Shown: piece by piece, positions 5,665 through 13,238 of the stretch
Layout: every line of letters begins with the position of its first letter
How positions within the stretch are numbered: the stretch's first letter is position 1
Origin: Desulfobulbaceae bacterium UBA5173
Lineage (GTDB): Bacteria; Desulfobacterota; Desulfobulbia; Desulfobulbales; Desulfobulbaceae
DNA length: 14,853 nt
Assembly: GCA_002413355.1 (NCBI GenBank)
Contig: DHWV01000081.1
Span: 23,697-38,549 of the forward strand
Direction: 5' to 3'
Program-made: the position numbers and the translations under genes
Notes under the pieces: model-generated
The model's input: only the letters and a program-made list of their open reading frames with translations
The model's database searches: none
What the model was told of the DNA's origin: nothing

Positions 5665-6804
5665 ATGGGCGTTCCACGAGTCATTTTTCGGGTCTGTGAG
5701 ACCCTGAACTGTCCAAAATTCCAGTACGGCGACTCATTCACCGTCTCTGGCGTGGCGGTGATGATGCGCACCAACGGCGACAGCTCCTTTGTCAGCAGTG
5801 CGGCGGTTCACGCCAATCAGAGCCGGGAGAACTGCGAAATTCTCTACGGTGACTTTGTCAAAGTCATCATCAAATACGAGCGTGCCGACCAGATCCCGGA
5901 CTGCCTGATTTCCTGCACTGGCTGCACCGGTTCCCTCCGCCTTGAGCATCTGCGGCACAAACGAACCAGCCCGGAACAGGAGGCACTGTTCAACAACAAC
6001 AAGGAAATTGCCGGATTGCTGGAGGACTTGAGCCGTTTTCCCTTCTTTCAAATCATCAGCCATGAGAGCTTGGCCGAGCTGCTGCGCAACGCTGTGCTGG
6101 AGGAATTTAAAAAGGATGACATCATCATCCGCCAAGGCGAACCGGGCAGCAAGCTCTACATTGTCGCTGAAGGCAAAGTAAGCATCCTCAATGACACCGG
6201 CATTTCCATTTCGACTTTGGAGCAGGGCGAGATTTTTGGCGAGATGAGTCTGATCTGTGACGAGAACATCGGCGCGACTGTACAGGCGGCTATGGACTGC
6301 AAAATTCTCAGTGTGCATCACCGGCATTTCCAGCTCGTGCTGGATCGTTATCCGACCATGCAGCGCTACTTCACCAAGCTGATGGCCCAGCGCTTGAGCC
6401 GCTCGAACAAAATCCGCTTTGACGACTACGCTTCAGGCATGATTGGCAGGCTGGAGGAAATTCCGCCTGAAGCCTTGTTTCAGACGCTGCACACCAACGG
6501 CAAGACTGGCATTCTCACCATCTCCGAAGTGGCGAAGGGCACAGCCCGCTTCTCGCTCCGCCAAGGCGCGTTGATCAAGGCTTCATACGACGGACAGAAG
6601 GGTAAGGAGGCGTTTTTCCGCATTCTCCGCGAGAAGAAGGGCCGCTTCAAGTTCAATCCCGGGCTGCCAAAAGAGGATTTTGACGCGCCGGAAATCGGCT
6701 ATTTCATGAAGCTGCTGATGGAAGGGTTACAGCAGATTGACGAAGACCGCTCTACCGCCCGCAAACGGCGGAACCAAGAACCGGACAACGAGGAATCCGC
6801 ATAG
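5665..6804 (+). CDS. Cys-rich / cyclic-nucleotide-binding-like / DUF4388 regulatory protein
   Basis: A 379-residue signalling protein with three parts. Residues 1-90 form a small domain with six cysteines (11, 16, 57, 80, 84, 87) and the motif CPKFQYGDSFTVSG, possibly metal- or Fe-S-binding. Residues about 118-240 are a cyclic nucleotide-binding (CNB) domain: IIRQGEPGSKLYIVAEGKVS, then the phosphate cassette FGEMSLICDENIGATV. In that cassette the arginine that normally contacts the cyclic phosphate is Ile202, so classical cAMP or cGMP binding is doubtful. Residues about 270-350 match DUF4388/PATAN (LFQTLHTNGKTGILTI, FSLRQGALIKASYDGQKG). There is no HTH or output enzyme, so it probably acts by protein contact. 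I chose the ATG at 5665 because the family-like domain begins there; upstream codons overlap the divergent gene. It ends 2 bp from the convergent cobO gene. Confidence 0.83.
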   Translation: MGVPRVIFRVCETLNCPKFQYGDSFTVSGVAVMMRTNGDSSFVSSAAVHANQSRENCEILYGDFVKVIIKYERADQIPDCLISCTGCTGSLRLEHLRHKRTSPEQEALFNNNKEIAGLLEDLSRFPFFQIISHESLAELLRNAVLEEFKKDDIIIRQGEPGSKLYIVAEGKVSILNDTGISISTLEQGEIFGEMSLICDENIGATVQAAMDCKILSVHHRHFQLVLDRYPTMQRYFTKLMAQRLSRSNKIRFDDYASGMIGRLEEIPPEALFQTLHTNGKTGILTISEVAKGTARFSLRQGALIKASYDGQKGKEAFFRILREKKGRFKFNPGLPKEDFDAPEIGYFMKLLMEGLQQIDEDRSTARKRRNQEPDNEESA

Positions 6805-6806
6805 CC

Positions 6807-7400
6807 TTAGAATTCAATCCCTTGCTGCGCCTTGATGCCCTGCCGGTAAGGATGCTTAATCTCGCGCAGCTCTGTAACCAAATCGGCAGCCTGCATCAAT
6901 TTTTCTCCAGCCCCTCTGCCCGTGATGACCACGTGCATTTGCGGGTTGCGCTTGGCCAGCGCAGCAAGGATTTCCTCCTCGTCCAGCATCTTGTATTGAA
7001 CCAGATAGGTCAGCTCATCCAGCACGACCAGTTGGTGCCTGCCTTCGACCAGCGTTTTCCGAGCCAGCTCCCAGCCTGCGTGGGCTGCGGCAGTATCTTT
7101 GCTCAAATCATCAGATTTCCACGTGAAGCCCCGGCCCATGACATGAAAGTCGAGCAAATCGGCGAAACGTTGCGCAGCAATCAGCTCGCCGTATTTCCAG
7201 CTGCCCTTGATAAACTGAATGAAACAGACTCGCTGGCCGTGGCCGAGCGCGCGCAAGGTCAGGCCGAGAGCGGCGGTAGTTTTCCCCTTGCCGTTGCCGG
7301 TGTACAGCAGCAAGAGGCCTTTTTGTCGTTCTTCCTGAGGCAGCGAAACTGACGGTTTTCTGCCGCCCGGAGGCTGATTGTTCGGCACCTCTGATTGCAT
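6807..7400 (-). CDS. cobO: Cob(I)yrinic acid a,c-diamide adenosyltransferase
   Basis: CobO (also called CobA or BtuR) transfers the adenosyl group of ATP to the cobalt of corrinoids, making the adenosylcobalamin form. The 197-residue product has the family's usual length. It shows the P-loop GNGKGKTT at residues 35-42, GLTLRALGHGQRVCFIQFIK, GRGFTW, AHAGWELARK, the Walker-B-like LVVLDELTYLV and the C-terminal TGRGAGEKLMQAADLVTELR plus HPYRQGIKAQQGIEF. The open frame runs on to 7994, but that part overlaps the divergent gene and does not look like CobO. The next in-frame ATG is at 7457, but the 7400 start fits family length best. The gene stands alone here, with no other cob genes nearby. I see no cobalamin riboswitch in the 144-bp leader. 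Confidence 0.93.
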   Translation of the reverse strand: MQSEVPNNQPPGGRKPSVSLPQEERQKGLLLLYTGNGKGKTTAALGLTLRALGHGQRVCFIQFIKGSWKYGELIAAQRFADLLDFHVMGRGFTWKSDDLSKDTAAAHAGWELARKTLVEGRHQLVVLDELTYLVQYKMLDEEEILAALAKRNPQMHVVITGRGAGEKLMQAADLVTELREIKHPYRQGIKAQQGIEF

Positions 7401-7544
7401 GATCTTTTCAACAGAAAAACAGCCGGGATATGGGGCGGGGAAAGGCGGGCAGGTCATTGACCGCCGCCGGAATACATGGTATTTTCTGTACTGAAGCAGC
7501 GGCGGCGCGTACAGTAAATCTTTTCCTCTTCCGATGCAATATCT
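7401..7544. promoter_or_regulatory. Divergent intergenic region between cobO and the GGDEF/EAL gene
   Basis: This 144-bp region drives two divergent genes. It contains the plus-strand promoter and the palindrome listed separately, and a pair of GC-rich complementary blocks (CGCCGCC near 7462 and GGCGGCG near 7500) flanking the -10. The GGDEF/EAL gene start lacks a good Shine-Dalgarno. A tiny four-codon frame (ATG at 7534, stop at 7546) overlaps its start. Confidence 0.4.
7457..7485 (+). promoter_or_regulatory. Candidate sigma70-type promoter overlapping a palindrome
   Basis: TTGACC (7457-7462) and TATTTT (7480-7485) are separated by 17 bp and point toward the GGDEF/EAL gene, so transcription would start near 7492. 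The perfect inverted repeat GGTCA-T-TGACC at 7452-7462 covers the -35 box and is well placed for a repressor or activator. Motif match only. Confidence 0.5.
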
Positions 7545-10049
7545 ATGATTCTCTTTTGTGAGGAATGCGGACAGCGGAACAGCATCACCCTGACTCCGGC
7601 CTTGATCGAGACCAACAGCTTCACCTGCCAGTTCTGCCGGTTCAAAAGCCCGTTTCCCTTCCTCGACAAAAATAAGAACAGCACCAGTGCCAGCTCGGTT
7701 ATCGCTTGGCACCCGGAGGTGCTCTGCCTGCCTGCCTCCGCTGAACGGGAGAGCAGTGTCTTTCAGCTTAATTTTGAGGTACTGGGCGTGCAGGAGCCGC
7801 AGCTTGCCGTGGAGCCGTTCCGCCAGTTCGCCCGCCTGATTACTGTAGAGCGGATCAGTCCTGGCAGCTTCACTGTGACGGTCAGGCCCATGGCCAAGGG
7901 AAAGGGTCTTCAGCCAGGCCGCAGCGTGCCAGCCCTCATTTTTTGCGAAGAAAATATCATGAGCTGGGGAACCGTCGCTTTGACCCGCAGCCAAGAGGAG
8001 CCTGCCGCTGCTGAAGAAGAGATGACGATGCCTGTCTCTGAACCAGCGGCCATGCAGGATGAAACGCCTCCTCCTCAGCCTTCACCTGCCCCGCCGCCGC
8101 AAGAGCTGCCTGACGAGATACCTCTGGAAGAGGAAGCCTTGCCCGATGATGAGCCGCCGTCAGAAAATGTCAGCGTTGAAATTCTGCATCAGCAGCTCAT
8201 GCAGTATAAAACTCAGCTCCATCAGGCCCGCACGGCCTCCTTTCGTTTGCAGAAGGAGTTATCCATCCGGCAGCAAGTAATGGACAGCCAGAGCTGCGGC
8301 ATTCTTTTTGTCAGCCCAGAGCAGCAGATTCTTTACGCCAACCCGGTTTTCCTCAGCCGCAGTAGCTGCACCCTGAACTCCGTGCAGACCAAACGGCTTG
8401 ACCAGCTACTCACCTTGACTGAGCCAAGCCAGACCGTGGAAGAGGCTCTGAAAAGAGCTGAAGAGCAGGGTAGCTGGCAAGGCAAGGCCCTTGTGCAGGA
8501 CAAGCATGAGGAGCAGCAGTGCGAGCTACAGCCTTCGGCGTTCTCCATCACCCGCAGCGAGGGCGACGAAGAGGGCAAAGAGAAGGGCTTTATCTGTTTG
8601 CTGTTTCCGCAGGAAGGCAACTCAAGCCTTCAGCAGTGCGTCGCGTCGCCGCCTGCGGAGAAAACGGACCAGCTTGGCGCAGGTCTTGGCCTTGACGCGC
8701 TGACCGGCCTTGCTGACCGGCCTTCCTTTCAGCAGTATTTGGAGGACTCCATCGCCCTGCTGGGAAAGGAGTCAGAGAGCGGCATCGCGCTGGTGTATGT
8801 TGATCTGGATCATTTCAAGCGGATCAACCGCATCTTCGGACCTGGCTTCGGCGACAAGATTCTGTGTAGCGTAGCGACAATTCTAAAAAAATGCGCGGAG
8901 GACGCAGGTGCTGATCTGGTGGCCAGAGTGAGCGGAGACGAGTTCGCCATCATCCTGCCGCCGCCTGCCAACAAGGAGCGGGCGCGGAAGCTGGCCGAAA
9001 AGATCATGCAGCGTTTCCGCACGCCCTTGGACAACGAGTCCCGCTCCATTCTCATCCGGCCCAGCATCGGCTTCAGCATTTACCCGGATGACGGCGGCAG
9101 CCCGCTGGAAATCCTGCGCAATGCGGACACAGCGATGGAGTCGGCTAAAGGGGAGGGCGGCAATCGCATCTGCCAGTGGGACAGCGGTATGAAAATACAG
9201 GCTGCGGAGAGTCTGTATTTGGAAAACGACCTGCGCAAGGCGGTTGCGGACAACGAGCTGATCAATTACTTCCAGCCACAGGTCAGCCTGACCAACGGCT
9301 CTATCTGTGGCATGGAGGCTCTCGCCCGCTGGGTGCATCCGATGAAGGGGATGATTTCGCCCGCCGCCTTCATCCCCATTGCTGAAAACACCGGCCTGAT
9401 CGAGAAGCTCGGCTTAGATCTGGTACGCAAGGCCTGCGCTCAGGGCAAAAAGTGGCGGGACATGGGCTTCAAGAAGTTTATCATGGCCGTCAACCTGTCC
9501 GGGCGGCTGCTGCGGCGGCGCGATCTCTACCACCAAATCATGAGTTGCATCGAAGGCACTGGCTATCCGCCGGAGGCGCTAGAAGTGGAATTCACTGAGG
9601 GCGTGCTGATCGAAAACATGGATTTCACCGTTGATTTGATCAACAAATTGCGGGCGCAGGGAGTGAAGACTGCCATTGACGACTTCGGCACTGGCTACTC
9701 CTCCCTCAGCTATCTCCAGCATTTGCGGGTTGACAAGATCAAGATCGACCGATCCTTCATCACCAATGTCACCACCAACAAGACTGATGCGGCGATCACG
9801 CTGGGTATCATTTCCATCGCCAGAAATCTTGGCTTCAAGGTGATTGCCGAAGGAATCGAGACCGAGGAGCATCTCTTCTTTCTTCAGAAAAGCCGCTGCG
9901 ACGAAGGCCAAGGCTTTCTCTTCAGTGCACCGATCTCAGAAAAGGACATGACCGGTCTGCTCCTGCGCGACTCCAGCGTCGCCCTCAGCCATAAGCGGAT
10001 GATCGACAAATTTTATTCGGTGCTGGCGACAGACAAGCGAAAGCACTAA
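7545..10049 (+). CDS. Zn-ribbon / PAS / GGDEF / EAL c-di-GMP turnover protein
   Basis: An 834-residue, apparently soluble protein. In order: a CxxC...CxxC zinc ribbon (Cys5, 8, 28, 31); an unrecognised beta-rich part to about 145; a Pro/Glu-rich linker (about 150-205); a coiled coil (about 208-243); a PAS-like domain (about 244-360, GILFVSPEQQILYANPVF); GGDEF (about 385-545); and EAL (about 558-805). The GGDEF signature is SGDEF at 463-467, with VDLDHFKRIN and the later GD retained. The RxxD inhibitory site is absent (AGAD). The EAL part keeps its key residues: EAL at 591-593, AVNLSG, EFTEG, DDFGTGYSSL from 712, KIDRSFI, AEGIETEEH and QGFLFSAP. It is likely an active phosphodiesterase; cyclase activity is possible with the S-for-G change. 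The start has no clear ribosome site, but the zinc ribbon begins right at it. It overlaps the convergent rsmE by 4 bp. Confidence 0.93.
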   Translation: MILFCEECGQRNSITLTPALIETNSFTCQFCRFKSPFPFLDKNKNSTSASSVIAWHPEVLCLPASAERESSVFQLNFEVLGVQEPQLAVEPFRQFARLITVERISPGSFTVTVRPMAKGKGLQPGRSVPALIFCEENIMSWGTVALTRSQEEPAAAEEEMTMPVSEPAAMQDETPPPQPSPAPPPQELPDEIPLEEEALPDDEPPSENVSVEILHQQLMQYKTQLHQARTASFRLQKELSIRQQVMDSQSCGILFVSPEQQILYANPVFLSRSSCTLNSVQTKRLDQLLTLTEPSQTVEEALKRAEEQGSWQGKALVQDKHEEQQCELQPSAFSITRSEGDEEGKEKGFICLLFPQEGNSSLQQCVASPPAEKTDQLGAGLGLDALTGLADRPSFQQYLEDSIALLGKESESGIALVYVDLDHFKRINRIFGPGFGDKILCSVATILKKCAEDAGADLVARVSGDEFAIILPPPANKERARKLAEKIMQRFRTPLDNESRSILIRPSIGFSIYPDDGGSPLEILRNADTAMESAKGEGGNRICQWDSGMKIQAAESLYLENDLRKAVADNELINYFQPQVSLTNGSICGMEALARWVHPMKGMISPAAFIPIAENTGLIEKLGLDLVRKACAQGKKWRDMGFKKFIMAVNLSGRLLRRRDLYHQIMSCIEGTGYPPEALEVEFTEGVLIENMDFTVDLINKLRAQGVKTAIDDFGTGYSSLSYLQHLRVDKIKIDRSFITNVTTNKTDAAITLGIISIARNLGFKVIAEGIETEEHLFFLQKSRCDEGQGFLFSAPISEKDMTGLLLRDSSVALSHKRMIDKFYSVLATDKRKH

Positions 10050-10792
10050 AAAAAGCTGGCAGCGACCAGCTCCCGCAGCAGCTGAAGCTGGCCGAGCAGG
10101 ACGGCGGCGGCTGTATCGACGTGCAGTATCCGGCGGCCCATGCTGAAGGCCGCAAAGCCCTGCTCAAGGAAGCAGCCTGTTTCAAAGTCGTTCCAGCCTC
10201 CTTCCGGGCCGACCGTCAAGAGGATGTTCTGGTCGTGCTCGCGGGGAAACACCTCCGGCAGGGTCGCTGTCGCACTTGGGTGAGCGATCAGCCCTTTTCC
10301 GACCAGCGTCGGCACCACAGCCTTCATAAAAATCTTGAACTGCGGGTGGACAAGCACTTCAGGCAGATGGGTGTCCACAGCCGCCTGCGTCAGGCCTTCC
10401 AGCAGTCGTTCGGTGATTTTATCCGGCAGCAGGGCAGGGGAGTGAAAGAAGGATTTTTCCACCTTTGCCGAGCGGATGAGATGGATGCGCCGAACGCCGA
10501 GCGTTGCCGCCTGTTTAAGGATGCGCTGGAGCATGATCGGCCGGGGTAGGGCTAGGATCAGCTCGACTGGGGAGGAAGGCGGCGGGTCGCGGTCAAGCCG
10601 AACCGCCAGCCGCACCGCAGTGGCATCACGGTTGAGTACCGTCCCCTGCCCCAGCCTGCCGTTGATCATGCCGAGGCGCAGTGTGTCGCCTGCCTCAAGG
10701 CCGAGGACAGTGCGAATGTGTTCGGCCCGGAAGTCACTCAGCAGCAACTCGCCGCCGTGCAGCTCGTGTTCTGCAAAAAGAAGGCGATTCAT
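10046..10792 (-). CDS. rsmE: 16S rRNA (uracil-1498-N3)-methyltransferase
   Basis: RsmE is a SPOUT-class methyltransferase that uses S-adenosylmethionine to methylate U1498 in the decoding region of 16S rRNA. The 248-residue length is normal. The N-terminal PUA-like part has FRAEHIRTVLGLEAGD. The catalytic knot is seen as LALPRPIMLQRILKQAATLG, the SAM loop TVGPEGGW (GPEGG at 195-199) and the C-terminal MGRRILHVDTAAAVLLGQL. The last motif is usually GPRILRTETA, so the His-Val-Asp here marks a diverged subgroup; likewise LTQAAVDTHLPEV replaces the common EQ...R form. The start has a poor ribosome site. It follows glmM by 24 bp and is probably the last gene of the cdaA-cdaR-glmM operon. Its stop (TAG, 10046-10048) overlaps the stop of the convergent GGDEF/EAL gene. 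Confidence 0.92.
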   Translation of the reverse strand: MNRLLFAEHELHGGELLLSDFRAEHIRTVLGLEAGDTLRLGMINGRLGQGTVLNRDATAVRLAVRLDRDPPPSSPVELILALPRPIMLQRILKQAATLGVRRIHLIRSAKVEKSFFHSPALLPDKITERLLEGLTQAAVDTHLPEVLVHPQFKIFMKAVVPTLVGKGLIAHPSATATLPEVFPREHDQNILLTVGPEGGWNDFETGCFLEQGFAAFSMGRRILHVDTAAAVLLGQLQLLRELVAASFF

Positions 10793-10816
10793 TTGGGGAC
10801 GACAGACCGAGCCTTT

Positions 10817-12169
10817 TCAGACCCGATCCGCCCGTCGGATCACATCGCATAAGTCCAAAGCGAGCGAGGAAATTTCCTGCTGATCTTCGCCTTCGGCCAT
10901 GACACGGATGAGCGGCTCAGTGCCGGAAGCACGGACGAGGATTCTGCCCCGGCTGCCGAGCTTCGCTTCTGCTGTTTTGAGGGCTTCAGGAAAGCCTTTG
11001 ATCTGCTCTGGGGCAATTCGGCTCGACAGGCGAACATTCTCCAACACTTGCGGATAGGCGGTCATGATTTGCGCCAGCTCGGAGAGCGGCTTTTTCCGCT
11101 TGATCATGATCGCCAAAAGCTGGAGCGCGGCCAAGGTGCCGTCGCCGGTGGTGTTGTGGTCAAGGAAGATCAAATGGCCGGACTGCTCGCCGCCGAAGTT
11201 GCAGCCTTTGGCCCGCATCGCCTCGACCACGTAGCGGTCGCCGACACTGGTGCGCAGCAGCTTCGCGCCCATGCCCGTCAGAGCCTTCTCCAAGCCCATG
11301 TTGCTCATCACCGTGGCAGCCACCGTCTTTTTCTTCAGCTTACCCCGGCTGATCAGATCGGCAGCGCAGATGGCCATGATGTGGTCGCCGTCCACGATCT
11401 CACCCTTCTCGTCGCAGACGATCAGCCGGTCTGCGTCGCCGTCCAAGGCCAGGCCGATGTTTGCGCCAAGCTGCCGCACTTTCTCAGCCATCAGCTCCGG
11501 GTGGAGCGCACCGCAGTCGCGGTTGATGTTCTTGCCGTCCGGCTCCACGCCCAAGCAGGTGACTTTCGCGCCCAGCTCGGCGAAAACATGCGGGGCAACG
11601 CGGTAGGCCGCGCCGTGAGCGCAGTCGAGGACGATGTGGAAATCGTCGAGCGTGTACTTGGCCGGGAAGGTATTTTTGAGAAAGACGATATAGCGGCCGC
11701 AGGCATCGTCAATCCGGGCTGCTTTGCCGACCTCATCGGCTACCGGGCGCAGCGCGGCCATTTTCTGTGAAAAAATCAGATCTTCAATATCTAACTCCAC
11801 CTCGTCCGGCAGCTTAAAGCCGTCGCGGGAGAATATCTTGATCCCGTTGTCTTGGAAGGGATTGTGCGAGGCGGAGATAACCACGCCTGCGTCCGCCCGC
11901 ATCGACGTGGTGATGAAGGCGATGCCCGGTGTGGGCAGCGGGCCAAGGAGCTGCACGTCCACGCCCATCGAGCAGATGCCGGCGGCCAAAGCGTTTTCCA
12001 GCATATAGCCGGACAGCCTCGTGTCCTTGCCGATGACGATCTGATGGCGTTTGCTGCCTTGTTTGACGACGAACGCGATGGCCCGGCCAATCTGCATGGC
12101 GATTTCGGTGGTCATCGGATAGATGTTGGCGGTGCCGCGCACCCCATCGGTGCCGAAAAGCTGGCGCAT
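10817..12169 (-). CDS. glmM: Phosphoglucosamine mutase
   Basis: GlmM turns glucosamine-6-phosphate into glucosamine-1-phosphate, the step before UDP-GlcNAc for peptidoglycan and LPS. The 450 residues match the usual length. All four loops of the alpha-D-phosphohexomutase family are visible: the phospho-serine loop SASHNP (catalytic Ser101), the metal loop DGDADR (243-248), the sugar loop GGEQSGH (325-331) and the phosphate loop RASGTEPLIRV near the C-terminus. The N-terminal FGTDGVRG is typical of GlmM rather than of phosphomannomutases. It begins 13 bp after cdaR. In Firmicutes CdaA, CdaR and GlmM form a complex in which GlmM restrains the cyclase, and the same gene order here suggests the same link. 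No substitutions at key sites. Confidence 0.98.
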   Translation of the reverse strand: MRQLFGTDGVRGTANIYPMTTEIAMQIGRAIAFVVKQGSKRHQIVIGKDTRLSGYMLENALAAGICSMGVDVQLLGPLPTPGIAFITTSMRADAGVVISASHNPFQDNGIKIFSRDGFKLPDEVELDIEDLIFSQKMAALRPVADEVGKAARIDDACGRYIVFLKNTFPAKYTLDDFHIVLDCAHGAAYRVAPHVFAELGAKVTCLGVEPDGKNINRDCGALHPELMAEKVRQLGANIGLALDGDADRLIVCDEKGEIVDGDHIMAICAADLISRGKLKKKTVAATVMSNMGLEKALTGMGAKLLRTSVGDRYVVEAMRAKGCNFGGEQSGHLIFLDHNTTGDGTLAALQLLAIMIKRKKPLSELAQIMTAYPQVLENVRLSSRIAPEQIKGFPEALKTAEAKLGSRGRILVRASGTEPLIRVMAEGEDQQEISSLALDLCDVIRRADRV

Positions 12170-12182
12170 GATCTGCTTTCTT

Positions 12183-13238
12183 TCAGTGGGTTGATTGTTT
12201 CTTTTTCCGCTCTTCCTTTTGTGCCTCCGGCTTTGGTCGCACTGGCTCAGGCTCGCTGCCCGGCGGCAGAATTTGCACTTCCTGCGGGGTGTAGGACTTG
12301 ATTACCGTTTGCTCGTGCCCGGGCACAGACACAGCAAAGACCTCCACCGGCCCAGTACGCGGCAGGCTGCCGCTGCCGACATGAACCGAGGCCCGGAAAA
12401 GCAGAGGCAGAGCCTGCGTGTCGGCAAGCAGACTCTCCGGGATGCTGGCGAAGACCGAGACCGCGTCCGGTTTGAGCACGACTGGTCCGGCTGCGTCGCG
12501 GATGCCAATCGGGATGTTGTGGATGATCTTCTCAACAAATTTTTCCCTGACCGTAATTTTGGCCGCCACCGTGGTCTCGCCGATCAGGCTGGCCAGTTCC
12601 GGCGAGAGGGCAAGATGCACCGGCAACGTGGCGGAGCGGGTTATCCCCTCCAAATTGATGAGATAGGTCTTCAGCACCTGCTGCCGCTCCAGCAGGGCGT
12701 GCGGCCCAGAGACTTGGATTCTGTCCGGGCTGAGGGCGATTTCCTGCAAGGCGTAACCCGGCGCGACCTTGCCTTCGGTCTGGGCGGCGATTGGAATTTC
12801 TTTCTGTACCAGCTGGTCAATTGAGAGGGTGATACTGGCAGGCTGCATCCGCAGCACGGAGACTCCGCCGGGCAGGGGCAAGGAGAGGCTGTCGGTGTTC
12901 AGCACCATCGTGTCCGGTTTACTCCCGGCCAGATCCACCGGCAGGGAGAGCGTCCGGTTGCGCAGCTCCTGCATAATGCTGCGCGGGCCGCTCAACGTCA
13001 CGTTCACCTCTTTCTGGTACTGATTGTAGATGACCAGATTCTTTGGCAGATTGAGAAATTCTATCGGCACGGTGAGCGTCATCGCCATCTGATCCGCACC
13101 GACAACCAAAAACCAAATCAGGATGCCGAGTGCGAACGAAACCGCAGCCAGCAGCAGCTCCTTGCAGCGTTTTCTGCTGTCGCGCAGCATATGCAACCAA
13201 GCTGGCTTCACTGTTGTCGTGATGTCCATCGTTTCCAT
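12183..13238 (-). CDS. cdaR: YbbR-domain protein, partner of diadenylate cyclase
   Basis: CdaR-type proteins are membrane-anchored, with extracytoplasmic YbbR repeats, and modulate the CdaA cyclase. This 351-residue protein has one hydrophobic helix at about residues 28-47 (LLLAAVSFALGILIWFLVVG). It then has at least three beta-rich YbbR-like segments: TVPIEFLNLPKNLVIYNQ, KEIPIAAQTEGKVAPGYAL with the repeat signature PDRIQVSGPHALL, and IIHNIPIGIRDAAG. The C-terminal tail (about 325-351) is rich in Pro, Lys and Glu. The gene starts inside the end of cdaA, overlapping by 31 bp, so it is almost certainly co-translated. An alternative ATG at 13229 would remove three residues; the ribosome site does not settle this. 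Assignment rests on the repeat motifs together with the cdaA-glmM context. Confidence 0.9.
   Translation of the reverse strand: METMDITTTVKPAWLHMLRDSRKRCKELLLAAVSFALGILIWFLVVGADQMAMTLTVPIEFLNLPKNLVIYNQYQKEVNVTLSGPRSIMQELRNRTLSLPVDLAGSKPDTMVLNTDSLSLPLPGGVSVLRMQPASITLSIDQLVQKEIPIAAQTEGKVAPGYALQEIALSPDRIQVSGPHALLERQQVLKTYLINLEGITRSATLPVHLALSPELASLIGETTVAAKITVREKFVEKIIHNIPIGIRDAAGPVVLKPDAVSVFASIPESLLADTQALPLLFRASVHVGSGSLPRTGPVEVFAVSVPGHEQTVIKSYTPQEVQILPPGSEPEPVRPKPEAQKEERKKKQSTH

Noticed and set aside
7401..7544. Cobalamin riboswitch upstream of cobO
   Set aside because: I found no B12-box-like sequence or room for the large multi-helix fold in this 144-bp gap, which also holds the divergent promoter.
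7401..7994. N-terminal extension of CobO to 7994
   Set aside because: It is the antisense of the zinc-ribbon GGDEF/EAL gene and would double the normal CobO length.
11048..11770. 240-residue plus-strand frame
   Set aside because: It is antisense to glmM, whose catalytic motifs are intact; high GC explains the long open frame.
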